This document shows, piece by piece, positions 17,407-27,013 of a stretch of DNA of 64,000 bases. The stretch comes from an uncultured Algibacter sp. (lineage in GTDB: Bacteria; Bacteroidota; Bacteroidia; Flavobacteriales; Flavobacteriaceae). A program made the translations under genes and the position numbers. The stretch's first letter is position 1, and every line of letters begins with the position of its first letter. Where the stretch lies: assembly GCF_947495675.1 (NCBI RefSeq), contig NZ_CANLZX010000006.1, positions 1 through 64,000 of the forward strand, read 5' to 3'. The notes beneath the pieces are model-generated. The model worked only from the letters and a program-made list of their open reading frames with translations, had not been told where the DNA came from and did not search any database.

Positions 17407-19908
17407 ATGAAACACACATATCACATACACGGAATGACTTGCAACGGTTGTCGCAGTCACGTAGAAGAAACACTTTCTAAAGTGGAAGGTGTTTCAAAAG
17501 CAACAGTCGATTTAGAAAAGGCAGAAGCTACAATCGAAATGGAATCGCATATTCCTATAGAAACATTTCAAGAAGTCTTAAAAAATGATGGTGGGAAATA
17601 CAGTATCCATAATCAAGATGAACATCATCACCATTTACAAGATAAAAAGGAAAGTCAACCAAAAGCGAAAGGCACAGGTACATTTTATTGCCCTATGCAT
17701 TGCGAAGGCGATAAAACTTATGATAAAGCAGGAGATTGTCCTGTTTGCGGAATGGATTTGGTCGAAGAACAAAATCTAACAACAGCTACAACTGAACAAT
17801 GGACGTGTCCAATGCACCCAGAAGTTGTAAAAGATGAAGCAGGTTCGTGTCCTATTTGCGGTATGGATTTAGTGCCAATGCAACCAGATGTTTCAGCAGA
17901 AGAAAAGACCTATAAAAAATTATTGAAGAAGTTTTGGACAGCAACTGCATTCACATTACCAATATTCTTAATGGCTATGAGCGAAATGCTCAATAACAAT
18001 CCATTGTACGACATCATGGAACAAAAATATTGGAATTGGATTCAGTTCGCATTATCCATTCCAGTTGTATTTTATGCTACTTGGATATTCTTTGAACGTG
18101 CCTATAAAAGTATAAAAACGTGGAATCTTAATATGTTTACACTCATTGGAATAGGTGCTGGTGTAGCTTGGTTATTTAGTGTTTTTGGCATGTTTTTTCC
18201 AGATATTTTTCCAAGTCAATTCAAAACGGAATCTGGAGCAGTACACGTTTATTTTGAAGCAGCAACCGTTATTCTAACATTGGTGCTTTTAGGACAGCTT
18301 TTAGAAGCTCGTGCGCATAGTAAAACCAATTCGGCAGTAAAAGAATTGTTAAAGTTAGCACCCAATAAAGCTATAAAAGTAGTAGATGGCGAAGATATTG
18401 AAGTAACCATTGATGCTATTGAATTAAGTGACATTCTAAAAGTAAAACCAGGCGATAAGATTCCTGTGGATGGCTCGATAACAGAAGGCGAAACAACTAT
18501 TGACGAATCTATGATTACTGGAGAGCCAATTCCTGTTAATAAAACAGTAAATGATAAAGTAAGTAGCGGAACAATTAATGGAAATCAATCATTCTTGATG
18601 AAAGCGGAAAAAGTAGGAAGTGATACGCTACTCTCTCAAATCATTCATATGGTTAACAATGCCAGTAGAAGTCGTGCGCCAATTCAGAATTTAGCCGATA
18701 AAGTATCAGGTTATTTTGTGCCTGTTGTGGTCATTATTTCATTACTAACTTTTGCAGTTTGGGCAATTTGGGGACCAGAACCAGTTTATGTTTATGCCTT
18801 TGTGAATGCTATTGCTGTTTTGATAATAGCTTGTCCTTGTGCGTTAGGATTGGCAACACCTATGTCTGTAATGGTTGGTGTTGGTAAAGGTGCTCAAAAT
18901 GGTGTATTGATTAAAAATGCCGAAGCACTTGAAAAAATGGATAAGGTTACGACGCTAATTGTAGATAAGACAGGAACAATTACAGAAGGAAAACCAACCG
19001 TTGAAACAGTAGGTTCTTTTGATGCTGATTTTAGCGAAAATGACATTCTGAAATATATCGTTTCATTAAATACCAATAGCGAACACCCATTAGCAGAAGC
19101 TACAGTTAAATATGGAAAAGAACAAAATTCTGAAATTTTAAAATCAGATGCATTTAGCGCAGTTACAGGTAAAGGTGTAGAAGCTACTATTAATAATAAA
19201 AAAATAGCATTAGGAAATCCTAAGATGATGGATTATGCCAATGCAGCCATAACCTCTCAAATGGAGGAAGAAGCTAAAACGTATCAAAAACAAGGAAAGA
19301 CAGTTTCTTATTTATCAATTGATAAAACAGTTACTGGTTATGTAGTTATAGGAGATAAAATTAAGGGGACTAGCGCCAAAGCCATTAAGGAACTTCAAGA
19401 CAAAGGTATTGAAGTCATCATGCTAACTGGCGATAATCATGACACAGCACAAGCAGTAGCAACAGAATTGAATCTTACAGATTTTAAAGCCAGTATGTTA
19501 CCTGAAGATAAACTCAAAGAAGTCGAGACACTACAAAACCAAGGAAAAGTTGTTGCTATGGCGGGCGATGGTATTAATGATGCACCAGCACTTGCTAAAA
19601 GTGATGTAGGTATCGCTATGGGTACAGGTACATCTGTAGCTATTGAAAGTGCTATGATAACCTTGGTAAAAGGAGATTTACACGGTATTGTAAAAGCAAA
19701 AAATTTAAGTCATGCTGTGATGAAAAATATTAAACAAAACTTATTTTTTGCACTCATTTACAACACATTAGGAGTGCCTGTTGCAGCAGGTGTTTTATTC
19801 CCATTTTTTGGCATTTTATTGTCGCCAATGATTGCTGCATTAGCCATGAGTTTTAGTTCGGTGTCAGTAATAGTGAATGCATTAAGATTAAGAAATATTA
19901 AAATATAG
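17407..19908 (+). CDS. copA: Copper-exporting P1B-type ATPase with extra metal-binding domains
   Basis: 833 residues. Order: HMA domain with GMTCNGC (C12, C15), a His-rich linker (DEHHHH), two heavy-metal-binding modules of the CPMH...CPxCGMDL type (about 94-122 and 133-161), then the ATPase with CPCALGLATP (about 474-483, the Cu(I)/Ag(I) class signature), DKTGTITEG (about 519, phosphorylated Asp), SEHPLAEA and GDGINDAPAL. It pumps Cu(I) from cytoplasm to periplasm, where the oxidase and Cus pump take over. Two stacked CPICGMDL modules plus HMA is a rich sensor or delivery arrangement. Sits 16 bases after the oxidase gene and 3 bases before the adaptor gene. Confidence 0.95.
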   Translation: MKHTYHIHGMTCNGCRSHVEETLSKVEGVSKATVDLEKAEATIEMESHIPIETFQEVLKNDGGKYSIHNQDEHHHHLQDKKESQPKAKGTGTFYCPMHCEGDKTYDKAGDCPVCGMDLVEEQNLTTATTEQWTCPMHPEVVKDEAGSCPICGMDLVPMQPDVSAEEKTYKKLLKKFWTATAFTLPIFLMAMSEMLNNNPLYDIMEQKYWNWIQFALSIPVVFYATWIFFERAYKSIKTWNLNMFTLIGIGAGVAWLFSVFGMFFPDIFPSQFKTESGAVHVYFEAATVILTLVLLGQLLEARAHSKTNSAVKELLKLAPNKAIKVVDGEDIEVTIDAIELSDILKVKPGDKIPVDGSITEGETTIDESMITGEPIPVNKTVNDKVSSGTINGNQSFLMKAEKVGSDTLLSQIIHMVNNASRSRAPIQNLADKVSGYFVPVVVIISLLTFAVWAIWGPEPVYVYAFVNAIAVLIIACPCALGLATPMSVMVGVGKGAQNGVLIKNAEALEKMDKVTTLIVDKTGTITEGKPTVETVGSFDADFSENDILKYIVSLNTNSEHPLAEATVKYGKEQNSEILKSDAFSAVTGKGVEATINNKKIALGNPKMMDYANAAITSQMEEEAKTYQKQGKTVSYLSIDKTVTGYVVIGDKIKGTSAKAIKELQDKGIEVIMLTGDNHDTAQAVATELNLTDFKASMLPEDKLKEVETLQNQGKVVAMAGDGINDAPALAKSDVGIAMGTGTSVAIESAMITLVKGDLHGIVKAKNLSHAVMKNIKQNLFFALIYNTLGVPVAAGVLFPFFGILLSPMIAALAMSFSSVSVIVNALRLRNIKI

Positions 19909-19911
19909 AAA

Positions 19912-21684
19912 ATGAAAAAATATATAATTTACTTCGGAATATTAGCAATTGGACTCTTGTTAGGATGGTTTCTATTTGGTAATTCATCTTCTAAAGAAAC
20001 TGAACACAATCACGAAGCAACAGTAGAAACTAATCAAATGTGGACGTGTTCCATGCATCCACAGATTATGCAACCAGAAGCTGGCGATTGCCCAATTTGC
20101 GGTATGGATTTAATTCCTGCGGAAAGTAGTTCTGAAGGATTATTAGCAGACCAGTTTAAGCTTACAGAAAACGCTATGGCATTAGCAAATATTCAAACGT
20201 CAATTGTTGGTAATGGTAAAGCTAAAGATAATACAGTTAAACTATCAGGGAAAATTGTAGAGAATGAAGAAGCGAATGCCGTTCAAGTCAGTTATTTTTC
20301 AGGAAGAATAGAACGACTAAATGTGAGTTTTACAGGCGAGGAAGTTAGAAAAGGGCAGTTATTGGCAACTATCTATTCGCCCGAATTATATGCAGCACAA
20401 CAAGAACTTATTACAGCAGCTTCATTAAAAGAATCACAACCTGCATTATACAAAGCTGTGCGCAACAAATTAAAATTGTGGAAGCTCTCAGAAAATCAAA
20501 TAAATCAAATTGAAACTTCTGGTAAGGTTAAAGAAAACTTTCCTGTCTATGCAACGGTTTCAGGAACAGTTTCTGAAAAATTAGTAGAACAAGGCGATTA
20601 TATCAAACAAGGCCAACCTTTGCTCAAAATAGCAAATCTAAGTACAGTTTGGGCAAATTTTGATGTGTATGAAAATCAAATCGATTTATTTAAAAAAGGA
20701 CAAGAGATTTCAGTCACTACAAATGCTTATGCTAATAAAGAATTTAAAGCTAAAGTAGATTTTATGCACCCTGTTTTAGATACCCGAACAAGAACTGTGA
20801 AATTACGAGCGGTACTCAATAATAAACAGGACACTTTTAAGCCAGGAATGTTTGTTGAAGGAAAAATTAAAGGAATGACTTCAAGTAAAGAACAAGTATT
20901 GGCCATTCCATCCACAGCCGTTTTATGGACAGGAGAACGTTCAGTTGTCTATATAAAAACAGACCCTACTCAACCTGTTTTTGAAATGCGTAAAATTACA
21001 TTAGGTAATCAAATTGGCGATAATTACGAAGTGTTAGATGGTTTGAAAATTGACGATGAGATAGTAACAAATGGAACATTTACCGTAGATGGAGCAGCGC
21101 AATTACAAGGTAAAAAATCAATGATGAATAAAGAAGGTGGAAAAGTTATGACTGGTCATGAAGGACATCTTGGAATGGAAAATAATCCTTCAGCAAATAA
21201 CGCGAATCATTCTAATATGAATGAGAGGGTAAAAGTGTCCAAGGGTTTTCAGAATCAATTGAAAGTCGTTTTTAATGATTATATCAAATTAAAAGATGCT
21301 TTACTTAAAGATGAATCTAATAACGTATTAACAGAATCAAAAAGACTACTGGGTAATTTATCTAAAGTTGATATGAAGCTATTAAAAGATAAAGAGGCTC
21401 ATGGTCATTGGATGTCATTAGAAAAAGAAATAAAAGCATCTGCCACATCAATTTCAAATGCATCAAATATTGAATCACAACGAAATCATTTTAAGCATCT
21501 TTCATCACATTTAATTAGCACGATTCAGACATTTGGTATCAATGAAAAAGTCTTTGTTGAGTTTTGTCCGATGGTAGACGATAACATTGGTGCGTACTGG
21601 TTGAGCAGGGAAGAAAAAGTAATCAATCCATATTTTGGTGGTGCAATGCTAACCTGTGGAGAAGTAAAACAAGTCATAGAATAA
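19912..21684 (+). CDS. cusB: CusB-type RND periplasmic adaptor with DUF3347
   Basis: 590 residues. An N-terminal membrane anchor (4-22) is followed by a metal-binding module (MWTCSMHP ... CPICGMDL, about 40-65) almost the same as those in the neighbouring ATPase, then barrel-sandwich and beta-barrel domains of a membrane-fusion protein (VSGTVSEKLVEQGDYIKQGQ, FKPGMFVEGKIKG), a His/Met-rich linker (about 410-430) and a C-terminal DUF3347 domain (about 440-590, FCPMVDDNIGAYWLS...NPYFGGAMLTCGEV). It links CusA to TolC and presents Cu(I). DUF3347 is thought to bind copper. Starts 3 bases after copA. Confidence 0.92.
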   Translation: MKKYIIYFGILAIGLLLGWFLFGNSSSKETEHNHEATVETNQMWTCSMHPQIMQPEAGDCPICGMDLIPAESSSEGLLADQFKLTENAMALANIQTSIVGNGKAKDNTVKLSGKIVENEEANAVQVSYFSGRIERLNVSFTGEEVRKGQLLATIYSPELYAAQQELITAASLKESQPALYKAVRNKLKLWKLSENQINQIETSGKVKENFPVYATVSGTVSEKLVEQGDYIKQGQPLLKIANLSTVWANFDVYENQIDLFKKGQEISVTTNAYANKEFKAKVDFMHPVLDTRTRTVKLRAVLNNKQDTFKPGMFVEGKIKGMTSSKEQVLAIPSTAVLWTGERSVVYIKTDPTQPVFEMRKITLGNQIGDNYEVLDGLKIDDEIVTNGTFTVDGAAQLQGKKSMMNKEGGKVMTGHEGHLGMENNPSANNANHSNMNERVKVSKGFQNQLKVVFNDYIKLKDALLKDESNNVLTESKRLLGNLSKVDMKLLKDKEAHGHWMSLEKEIKASATSISNASNIESQRNHFKHLSSHLISTIQTFGINEKVFVEFCPMVDDNIGAYWLSREEKVINPYFGGAMLTCGEVKQVIE

Positions 21685-21719
21685 TAAAAATCAAATAATA
21701 ACAATTAAATTTTTTAACA

Positions 21720-22118
21720 ATGAAAAAAGTAATTTTAAGTGTAGCTGTAATTATGGCTATAGGTTTAACGAGTTGTAAAAACGAAACCAAGCAAGAAACA
21801 ACAGAAACAAAAACGGAAGTATCTAAAGACATGGCTATGGTAGACATATCTTTTGGTGTTAGAGGTAATTGCGGAATGTGTAAAAAAACTATCGAAAAAG
21901 CTGCTAACAAAGTTGAAGGTGTTGCTAATGCAACATGGGATGTCGATAAAAAGAAAATAGATGTGTCTTTTGATGATGCTAAAACAGATGCAATGGCAAT
22001 TCACAAAGCAATAGCAGCATCAGGTTACGATACAGAAAAAGTTTCAGGAGATGAAGATGCTTACAGTAACCTACCAGGATGTTGTCAATACGACCACGAA
22101 ATGATGATGAATCAATAA
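21720..22118 (+). CDS. Periplasmic HMA-domain lipoprotein, copper chaperone-like
   Basis: The 132-residue protein has a lipobox IGLTSC (C19), an acid/Thr-rich linker, and one HMA ferredoxin-like domain with NCGMCKKT (C51, C54). The tail adds GCCQYDHEMMM, a possible second metal site. It should be a membrane-tethered periplasmic metal carrier that hands Cu(I) to the Cus pump or oxidase. It is last in the copper operon, 35 bases after cusB, and a terminator follows. Confidence 0.85.
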   Translation: MKKVILSVAVIMAIGLTSCKNETKQETTETKTEVSKDMAMVDISFGVRGNCGMCKKTIEKAANKVEGVANATWDVDKKKIDVSFDDAKTDAMAIHKAIAASGYDTEKVSGDEDAYSNLPGCCQYDHEMMMNQ

Positions 22119-22167
22119 GGAGATAAAGGAAGAGGGTCATTCAGACCATGACCATTAATAATAAATA

Positions 22168-22200
22168 TAGAAGAGCCTTGTTATTTAAGGCTCTTCTATT
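22168..22200 (+). terminator. Terminator closing the copper operon
   Basis: TAGAAGAGCCTT (22168-22179) pairs perfectly with AAGGCTCTTCTA (22187-22198), seven-base loop. The following run is short (TT then ATAAAAAAAT). Confidence 0.75.
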
Positions 22201-22224
22201 ATAAAAAAATCATACTAACGTTAT

Positions 22225-22260
22225 TTGCAATACCATTGCATTAAATAATTTATATCTTTG
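22225..22260 (+). promoter_or_regulatory. Candidate Fur-family operator and promoter of the divalent-metal operon
   Basis: TTGCAATACCATTGCAT (22225-22241) is a dyad with TGCAAT/ATTGCA arms; 13 of 17 positions agree with the dyad at 28640-28656. The -7 box TATCTTTG (22253-22260) lies 11 bases downstream and ends 5 bases before the ATG of the DUF6660 gene, so the mRNA is nearly leaderless and the dyad covers the -33 region. Confidence 0.65.
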
Positions 22261-22265
22261 CTACG

Positions 22266-22577
22266 ATGAAATTTTTAGCTTTTATATTATCAATTTATAT
22301 TTTCGCGCTTAATTTAGCACCCTGCGAAGATAATGTTACGCTTGATAATGAGGTTCAAACAGAAATTTCACAAGGAATGGACAATGACCATCAACATCAA
22401 GATTCAGATTTATGTTCGCCTTTTTGTATTTGTCAATGCTGCCATGTAAGTGCTGTGCATTTTGATATACCGGATTTAAAATTAGAATTATCTTTTATTT
22501 CCACAAAAGATGTTTTATACCTAAGCGGTTCAGAAAAAGACTTCACGAATTCCGTTTTACAACCACCACAAGTGTAA
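22266..22577 (+). CDS. DUF6660-like small secreted His/Cys protein
   Basis: 103 residues: a signal peptide (MKFLAFILSIYIFALNLAPC), a His/Asp-rich linker (DNDHQHQDSD) and a Cys cluster CSPFCICQCCH, then a short C-terminal tail ending LQPPQV. The layout matches the DUF6660 family of Bacteroidota, which is usually found directly before CzcA/CusA genes. The Cys/His cluster suggests metal binding or buffering in the periplasm, but no function has been shown to my knowledge. First gene of the divalent-metal operon; a hairpin (22581-22599) follows it. Confidence 0.8.
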   Translation: MKFLAFILSIYIFALNLAPCEDNVTLDNEVQTEISQGMDNDHQHQDSDLCSPFCICQCCHVSAVHFDIPDLKLELSFISTKDVLYLSGSEKDFTNSVLQPPQV

Positions 22578-22580
22578 TGA

Positions 22581-22599
22581 ACACCTGCTACGCAGGTGT
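22581..22599 (+). promoter_or_regulatory. Hairpin between DUF6660 gene and czcA
   Basis: ACACCTGC and GCAGGTGT pair perfectly across a three-base loop. No T run follows, so it is probably a processing or attenuating element rather than a full terminator. Confidence 0.4.
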
Positions 22600-22674
22600 A
22601 TTATAAATCTATGCTACCATCGATACTCTTTGGTAACTATTCTTTATTTATAAATTCATTATAACTATAATTCT

Positions 22675-25600
22675 ATGATTAATAAAATCATTGATTTTTC
22701 AATCAATAACAAATTCATTATTGGTTTGCTAACGCTTACCATTGTTGGAGCTGGTATTTGGAGTATGACTCAAGTACCTATAGATGCGGTACCAGATATT
22801 ACCAACAACCAAGTACAAGTCATTACGCAAGCACCAAATTTAGGAACAGAGGATATTGAGCAAATCATAACCTATCCAGTAGAGGTAGCAATGAGCAATC
22901 TACCTAATGTCCAAGAAATTCGTTCAATTTCTCGTTTTGGCTTATCAGTTGTTACCATTGTTTTTGACGATGATATGGGAACGTATCTGCCACGTCAATT
23001 AGTCGCTGAAAAACTCAACGACATCAAAGAACAAATTCCCGAGGGATTTGGAGAACCTTCAATGGGTCCTATTTCATCTGGTCTAGGAGAAATATATCAA
23101 TACACACTTAAAGTCAAACCAGAATACAAAGAGAAATATTCAGTTACTGATTTGCGCACCATGCAAGATTGGATTGTACAACGTCAAATGGCAATGGTAG
23201 AAGGTGTTGTTGAAGTTAATGCTATTGGCGGAAAAATTAAGCAATATGAAGTCGCTGTTGATCCAAATGAGTTGCGAGCAATCGGATTAACAATTACCGA
23301 TATCTTTGAGGCTCTAGAAAACAACAATCAAAATACAGGTGGTGCATATATCGAAAAGAACCATCAAGCCAATTTTATACGTGGCGAAGGTTTAGTGCGT
23401 AGTTTGGATGATATTAAAAAAATCACAGTAAGAAACGTCAATAATATTCCTATAACTATTGGCGATATTGCCAAAGTACAATTTGGTTCAGCTATTCGTT
23501 ATGGTGCATTAACACAAGATGGCGAAGGCGAAGTTGTAGGCGGTTTGGTAATGATGCTTAAAGGCGCAAATTCAAACGATGTTATCGAGAATGTAAAAGA
23601 GCGCATGGCTCTAATAGAAAAGTCATTACCAGAAGGTGTGATTATCGAACCTTTATTAGACCGAAGTAAATTAATAGCAGAAACTACATCAACTGTAGCA
23701 ACAAACCTTATTGAAGGCGCATTAATAGTAATATTTGTACTCATCTTTTTATTAGGAAATTGGCGAGGTGGTTTAATAGTGGCATCCACTATTCCATTAT
23801 CGTTATTGTTCGCATTTATACTTATGAATGTATTTGATGTTTGGGCTAATCTAATGAGTTTAGGAGCAATAGATTTTGGAATCATTGTAGATGGAGCCGT
23901 AATTATTGTAGAAAGTACGGTATTCCTAATTGCATCCCAAGTATTAAAAAAGAAAAGTCTTTCAGTAAAAGAAAGGGATAAAGTGGCTTCTAATGCTTCA
24001 AAAAAAATGATGAATGCTGCGTTTTTCGGTCAGCTAATTATTCTAATTGTCTTCCTACCTATTTTGGCATTAGAAGGCATTGAAGGTAAAATGTTTAAAC
24101 CAATGGCATTGACTTTCATTTTTGCAATGATTGGCGCCATGGTGCTTTGTTTGACTTATGTGCCAATGATGTCTGCCTTGATTTTAAGAGCACCAAAGTC
24201 AGACAAAAAATCTTATGGCGATAAATTTGTGCATTGGGTAGAAGACAAATACCAACCTTTATTAGTTAAAGCAATACAAAAAGGAAAATGGATTATAGGC
24301 ATTGCTGTCGTGCTTTTCGGAATTACAGTTTTTATGTTTACAAGAATGGGTGGCGAATTTATTCCACAATTAGATGAAGGCGACATTGCATTTCACGCCA
24401 TTTTAAAACCAGGAAGTTCCCTTACAGAAACGATTGAAACAACTACAAAAATTGAACAAATTGTAAAAGCAAAGTTTCCAGAAGTTGAAAAAATTGTAAG
24501 TCGAATTGGTGTTGCCGAAATTCCAACAGATCCCATGCCGATGGATTTAGCCGATGTTTTTGTGATTCTGAAGCCAAAAAGCGAATGGACAACAGCCACT
24601 ACAAAAGATGAATTGATAGAGAAGATGAAAGAAGCGATTGAAATGGTTCCTGGTGTTAACTATGAATTTACACAACCTATCGAAATGCGCTTCAACGAAT
24701 TACTAGAAGGTGTGAGAGAGGATATTGCTATAAAGCTTTACGGAGAAGATATAAATGTACTGTCTCAAAAAGCAGAAGAAATATCTAAAATTATTGCTGG
24801 TACTGATGGTATTGGAGATATGAAAGCGGAAGCCACAACAGGTTTACCACAAATGACCATTACTTACAATAGAAATAAATTGGCACAATACGGACTGCAA
24901 ATAAATACGTTGAATCAAATCGTTCAATCGGCTTTTGCAGGAGGTACAGCAGGAATTATTTTTGAAGGCGAAAAGCGATTCGATTTAGTGGTAAGATTGA
25001 ATTCCCAAAATCGAAAGGATATTTCAGATGTTCAAAATTTGTACATCAACTTACCGTCTGGTACTCAAATTCCACTTCGGGAAGTTGCAGATATAAGCTA
25101 CAAAGCAGGCCCAATGCAAATAAGCAGGGATAATACAAACAGAAGAACCTATGTTGGAATTAATGTTAGAGGGCGTGATGTAAAATCGTTAGTGGCTGAA
25201 ATCAAATCAAAATTAGATGTTAACCTTGAATTGCCATCTGGTTATTTCATTCGTTATGGTGGTGCATTTGAAAATTTAGAGCGTGCCAGTAACCGATTAA
25301 AAACTGTAGTACCACTAGCGTTATTACTCATTTTTGTACTTATTTACTTCGCATTAAAATCGTTGCCTCAAACCTTAATGATTTATATCGCCATCCCAAT
25401 GGCAACCATTGGAGGTATAGTAGCATTGTGGTTAAGGGATATGCCATTTAGTATTTCGGCAGGCGTAGGATTCATAGTATTATTTGGTGTAGCGGTTTTA
25501 AATGGATTGGTAATGATTAGTGGATTAAATGAATTGAAAGAAGAAGGTGTTACCAACCTTAAAGATAGAATTATAGAAGGCACAAAACGAAGAATTAGAC

Positions 25601-27009
25601 CCATTATGTTAACTGCTTTTACAGATGTTTTAGGTTTTTTACCTATGGCAATTTCAGCATCAGCTGGTGCAGAAGTTCAGCGACCATTAGCAACTGTTGT
25701 TATAGGTGGCTTACTAACTTCTACCTTACTAACATTGTTTATCATACCTATATTATATCATTGGGTAGAAGCAAAACCTTTGAAATTTAGAACGAACAAA
25801 AAAGTGGTTACTGTAACTGCTATAATAGCATTGTTTTTTATGCTACCCATTAATATCAATGCGCAACAAAATAGCGATGTACTTCCTGTAATATCAATGG
25901 AAGAAGCGGTAATATTATCAAAAGAAAATTTCCCGCTTTTAAAACAAAAGAAATTAGAAGTTACCAAACAAGAGCAGTTAAAAAGTACAGCTTATGATTT
26001 TGGTACAACTCAAATTTTTACAGGAGGCGAAGAAGTTAATAATGGAAACGGTATTTATACCACTATAGGGCTTGGTCAATCCAATATCGATGTGTTTGGT
26101 ATTTCTGCTAAAAAACGGTTGCAGGAACAACGTATTCAATTAGCCCAAAAAGTATTTCAACTTTCAGAATTAGATTTAGAATTGGAAGTGAAGAAAGCGT
26201 GGGTAAATGCCTTGCAGAGTAAAAGGAATTATAATTTGTATAAAGAGTTAGATTCAATTTATACCAACTTTGAAAAAGCAGTAGCATTAAATTATGAAGT
26301 AGAAGCCATTTCAAGGCTAGAATATGCAGCAGCTAAAAATCAAGCATTACAGATTCAAAATAAATTTATGCAATCAAAAAGTGAATATGATATTGCACTA
26401 CAACAGTTAAATCTATGGCTGATTTCTGATACCTTCTATACTGTTCCTAATGATTTCGAAATTAATAACGAAATTGATGTTGATACTTTTAACCTAGAAG
26501 AACATCCCTTATATGGTATAGCACAATTACAAGTAACAGAAGCAGAAGCAACATATAAGGCTGCAAGAGCTGATAATTTACCCAAGTTAAATCTTCAAGG
26601 TGGATTACAAAACGTAAATGGAAATTCAGGGTTTTACACCTATCAAGCAGGTATTTCAATTCCTTTTTTGTCAGGTACTAATAAAGCAAAAGTTAAAACT
26701 GCAAAAATTGATACTGAAATTGCCGAAACGAACATTCAGTTCAAAAAACAAGACCTACAATCCAAGTTTATACAATCAAAAGAGAATTATCAAAAATGGA
26801 AGACGTCTTGGTTTTTCTATAAAAATGAAGTGTTACCACTTGTGAAAGAACAAAAAGTGGGTGCTTTATTTGCCTATAAAGAAGGAGAGATAGATTATAC
26901 AGGATTTACACAACTCATAAAAGAAGCTATTCAATCTGAATTACAAGCTCAAGAAGCATTAATAAATTATTTAGGAAGTACATTTCAACTACAATATTTT
27001 AATAAATAA
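22675..27009 (+). CDS. czcA: CzcA-type RND pump fused to a TolC-like domain
   Basis: 1444 residues. Residues 1 to about 1035 are a full RND pump; TM4 has AIDFGIIVDGAVIIVEST with Asp400, Asp406 and Glu413, the proton-relay set of CzcA-type divalent-metal (Zn/Co/Cd/Ni) pumps. After the last RND helix a hydrophobic segment ending ININAQQ (about 1045-1063) reads like an internal signal peptide with a cleavage site. Residues 1065-1444 are TolC-like (ISMEEAVILSKENFPLL..., then a second coiled-coil repeat). The pump and exit duct are thus one gene product, perhaps cut after export. The adaptor follows 4 bases later. Confidence 0.92.
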   Translation: MINKIIDFSINNKFIIGLLTLTIVGAGIWSMTQVPIDAVPDITNNQVQVITQAPNLGTEDIEQIITYPVEVAMSNLPNVQEIRSISRFGLSVVTIVFDDDMGTYLPRQLVAEKLNDIKEQIPEGFGEPSMGPISSGLGEIYQYTLKVKPEYKEKYSVTDLRTMQDWIVQRQMAMVEGVVEVNAIGGKIKQYEVAVDPNELRAIGLTITDIFEALENNNQNTGGAYIEKNHQANFIRGEGLVRSLDDIKKITVRNVNNIPITIGDIAKVQFGSAIRYGALTQDGEGEVVGGLVMMLKGANSNDVIENVKERMALIEKSLPEGVIIEPLLDRSKLIAETTSTVATNLIEGALIVIFVLIFLLGNWRGGLIVASTIPLSLLFAFILMNVFDVWANLMSLGAIDFGIIVDGAVIIVESTVFLIASQVLKKKSLSVKERDKVASNASKKMMNAAFFGQLIILIVFLPILALEGIEGKMFKPMALTFIFAMIGAMVLCLTYVPMMSALILRAPKSDKKSYGDKFVHWVEDKYQPLLVKAIQKGKWIIGIAVVLFGITVFMFTRMGGEFIPQLDEGDIAFHAILKPGSSLTETIETTTKIEQIVKAKFPEVEKIVSRIGVAEIPTDPMPMDLADVFVILKPKSEWTTATTKDELIEKMKEAIEMVPGVNYEFTQPIEMRFNELLEGVREDIAIKLYGEDINVLSQKAEEISKIIAGTDGIGDMKAEATTGLPQMTITYNRNKLAQYGLQINTLNQIVQSAFAGGTAGIIFEGEKRFDLVVRLNSQNRKDISDVQNLYINLPSGTQIPLREVADISYKAGPMQISRDNTNRRTYVGINVRGRDVKSLVAEIKSKLDVNLELPSGYFIRYGGAFENLERASNRLKTVVPLALLLIFVLIYFALKSLPQTLMIYIAIPMATIGGIVALWLRDMPFSISAGVGFIVLFGVAVLNGLVMISGLNELKEEGVTNLKDRIIEGTKRRIRPIMLTAFTDVLGFLPMAISASAGAEVQRPLATVVIGGLLTSTLLTLFIIPILYHWVEAKPLKFRTNKKVVTVTAIIALFFMLPININAQQNSDVLPVISMEEAVILSKENFPLLKQKKLEVTKQEQLKSTAYDFGTTQIFTGGEEVNNGNGIYTTIGLGQSNIDVFGISAKKRLQEQRIQLAQKVFQLSELDLELEVKKAWVNALQSKRNYNLYKELDSIYTNFEKAVALNYEVEAISRLEYAAAKNQALQIQNKFMQSKSEYDIALQQLNLWLISDTFYTVPNDFEINNEIDVDTFNLEEHPLYGIAQLQVTEAEATYKAARADNLPKLNLQGGLQNVNGNSGFYTYQAGISIPFLSGTNKAKVKTAKIDTEIAETNIQFKKQDLQSKFIQSKENYQKWKTSWFFYKNEVLPLVKEQKVGALFAYKEGEIDYTGFTQLIKEAIQSELQAQEALINYLGSTFQLQYFNK

Positions 27010-27013
27010 GAAA

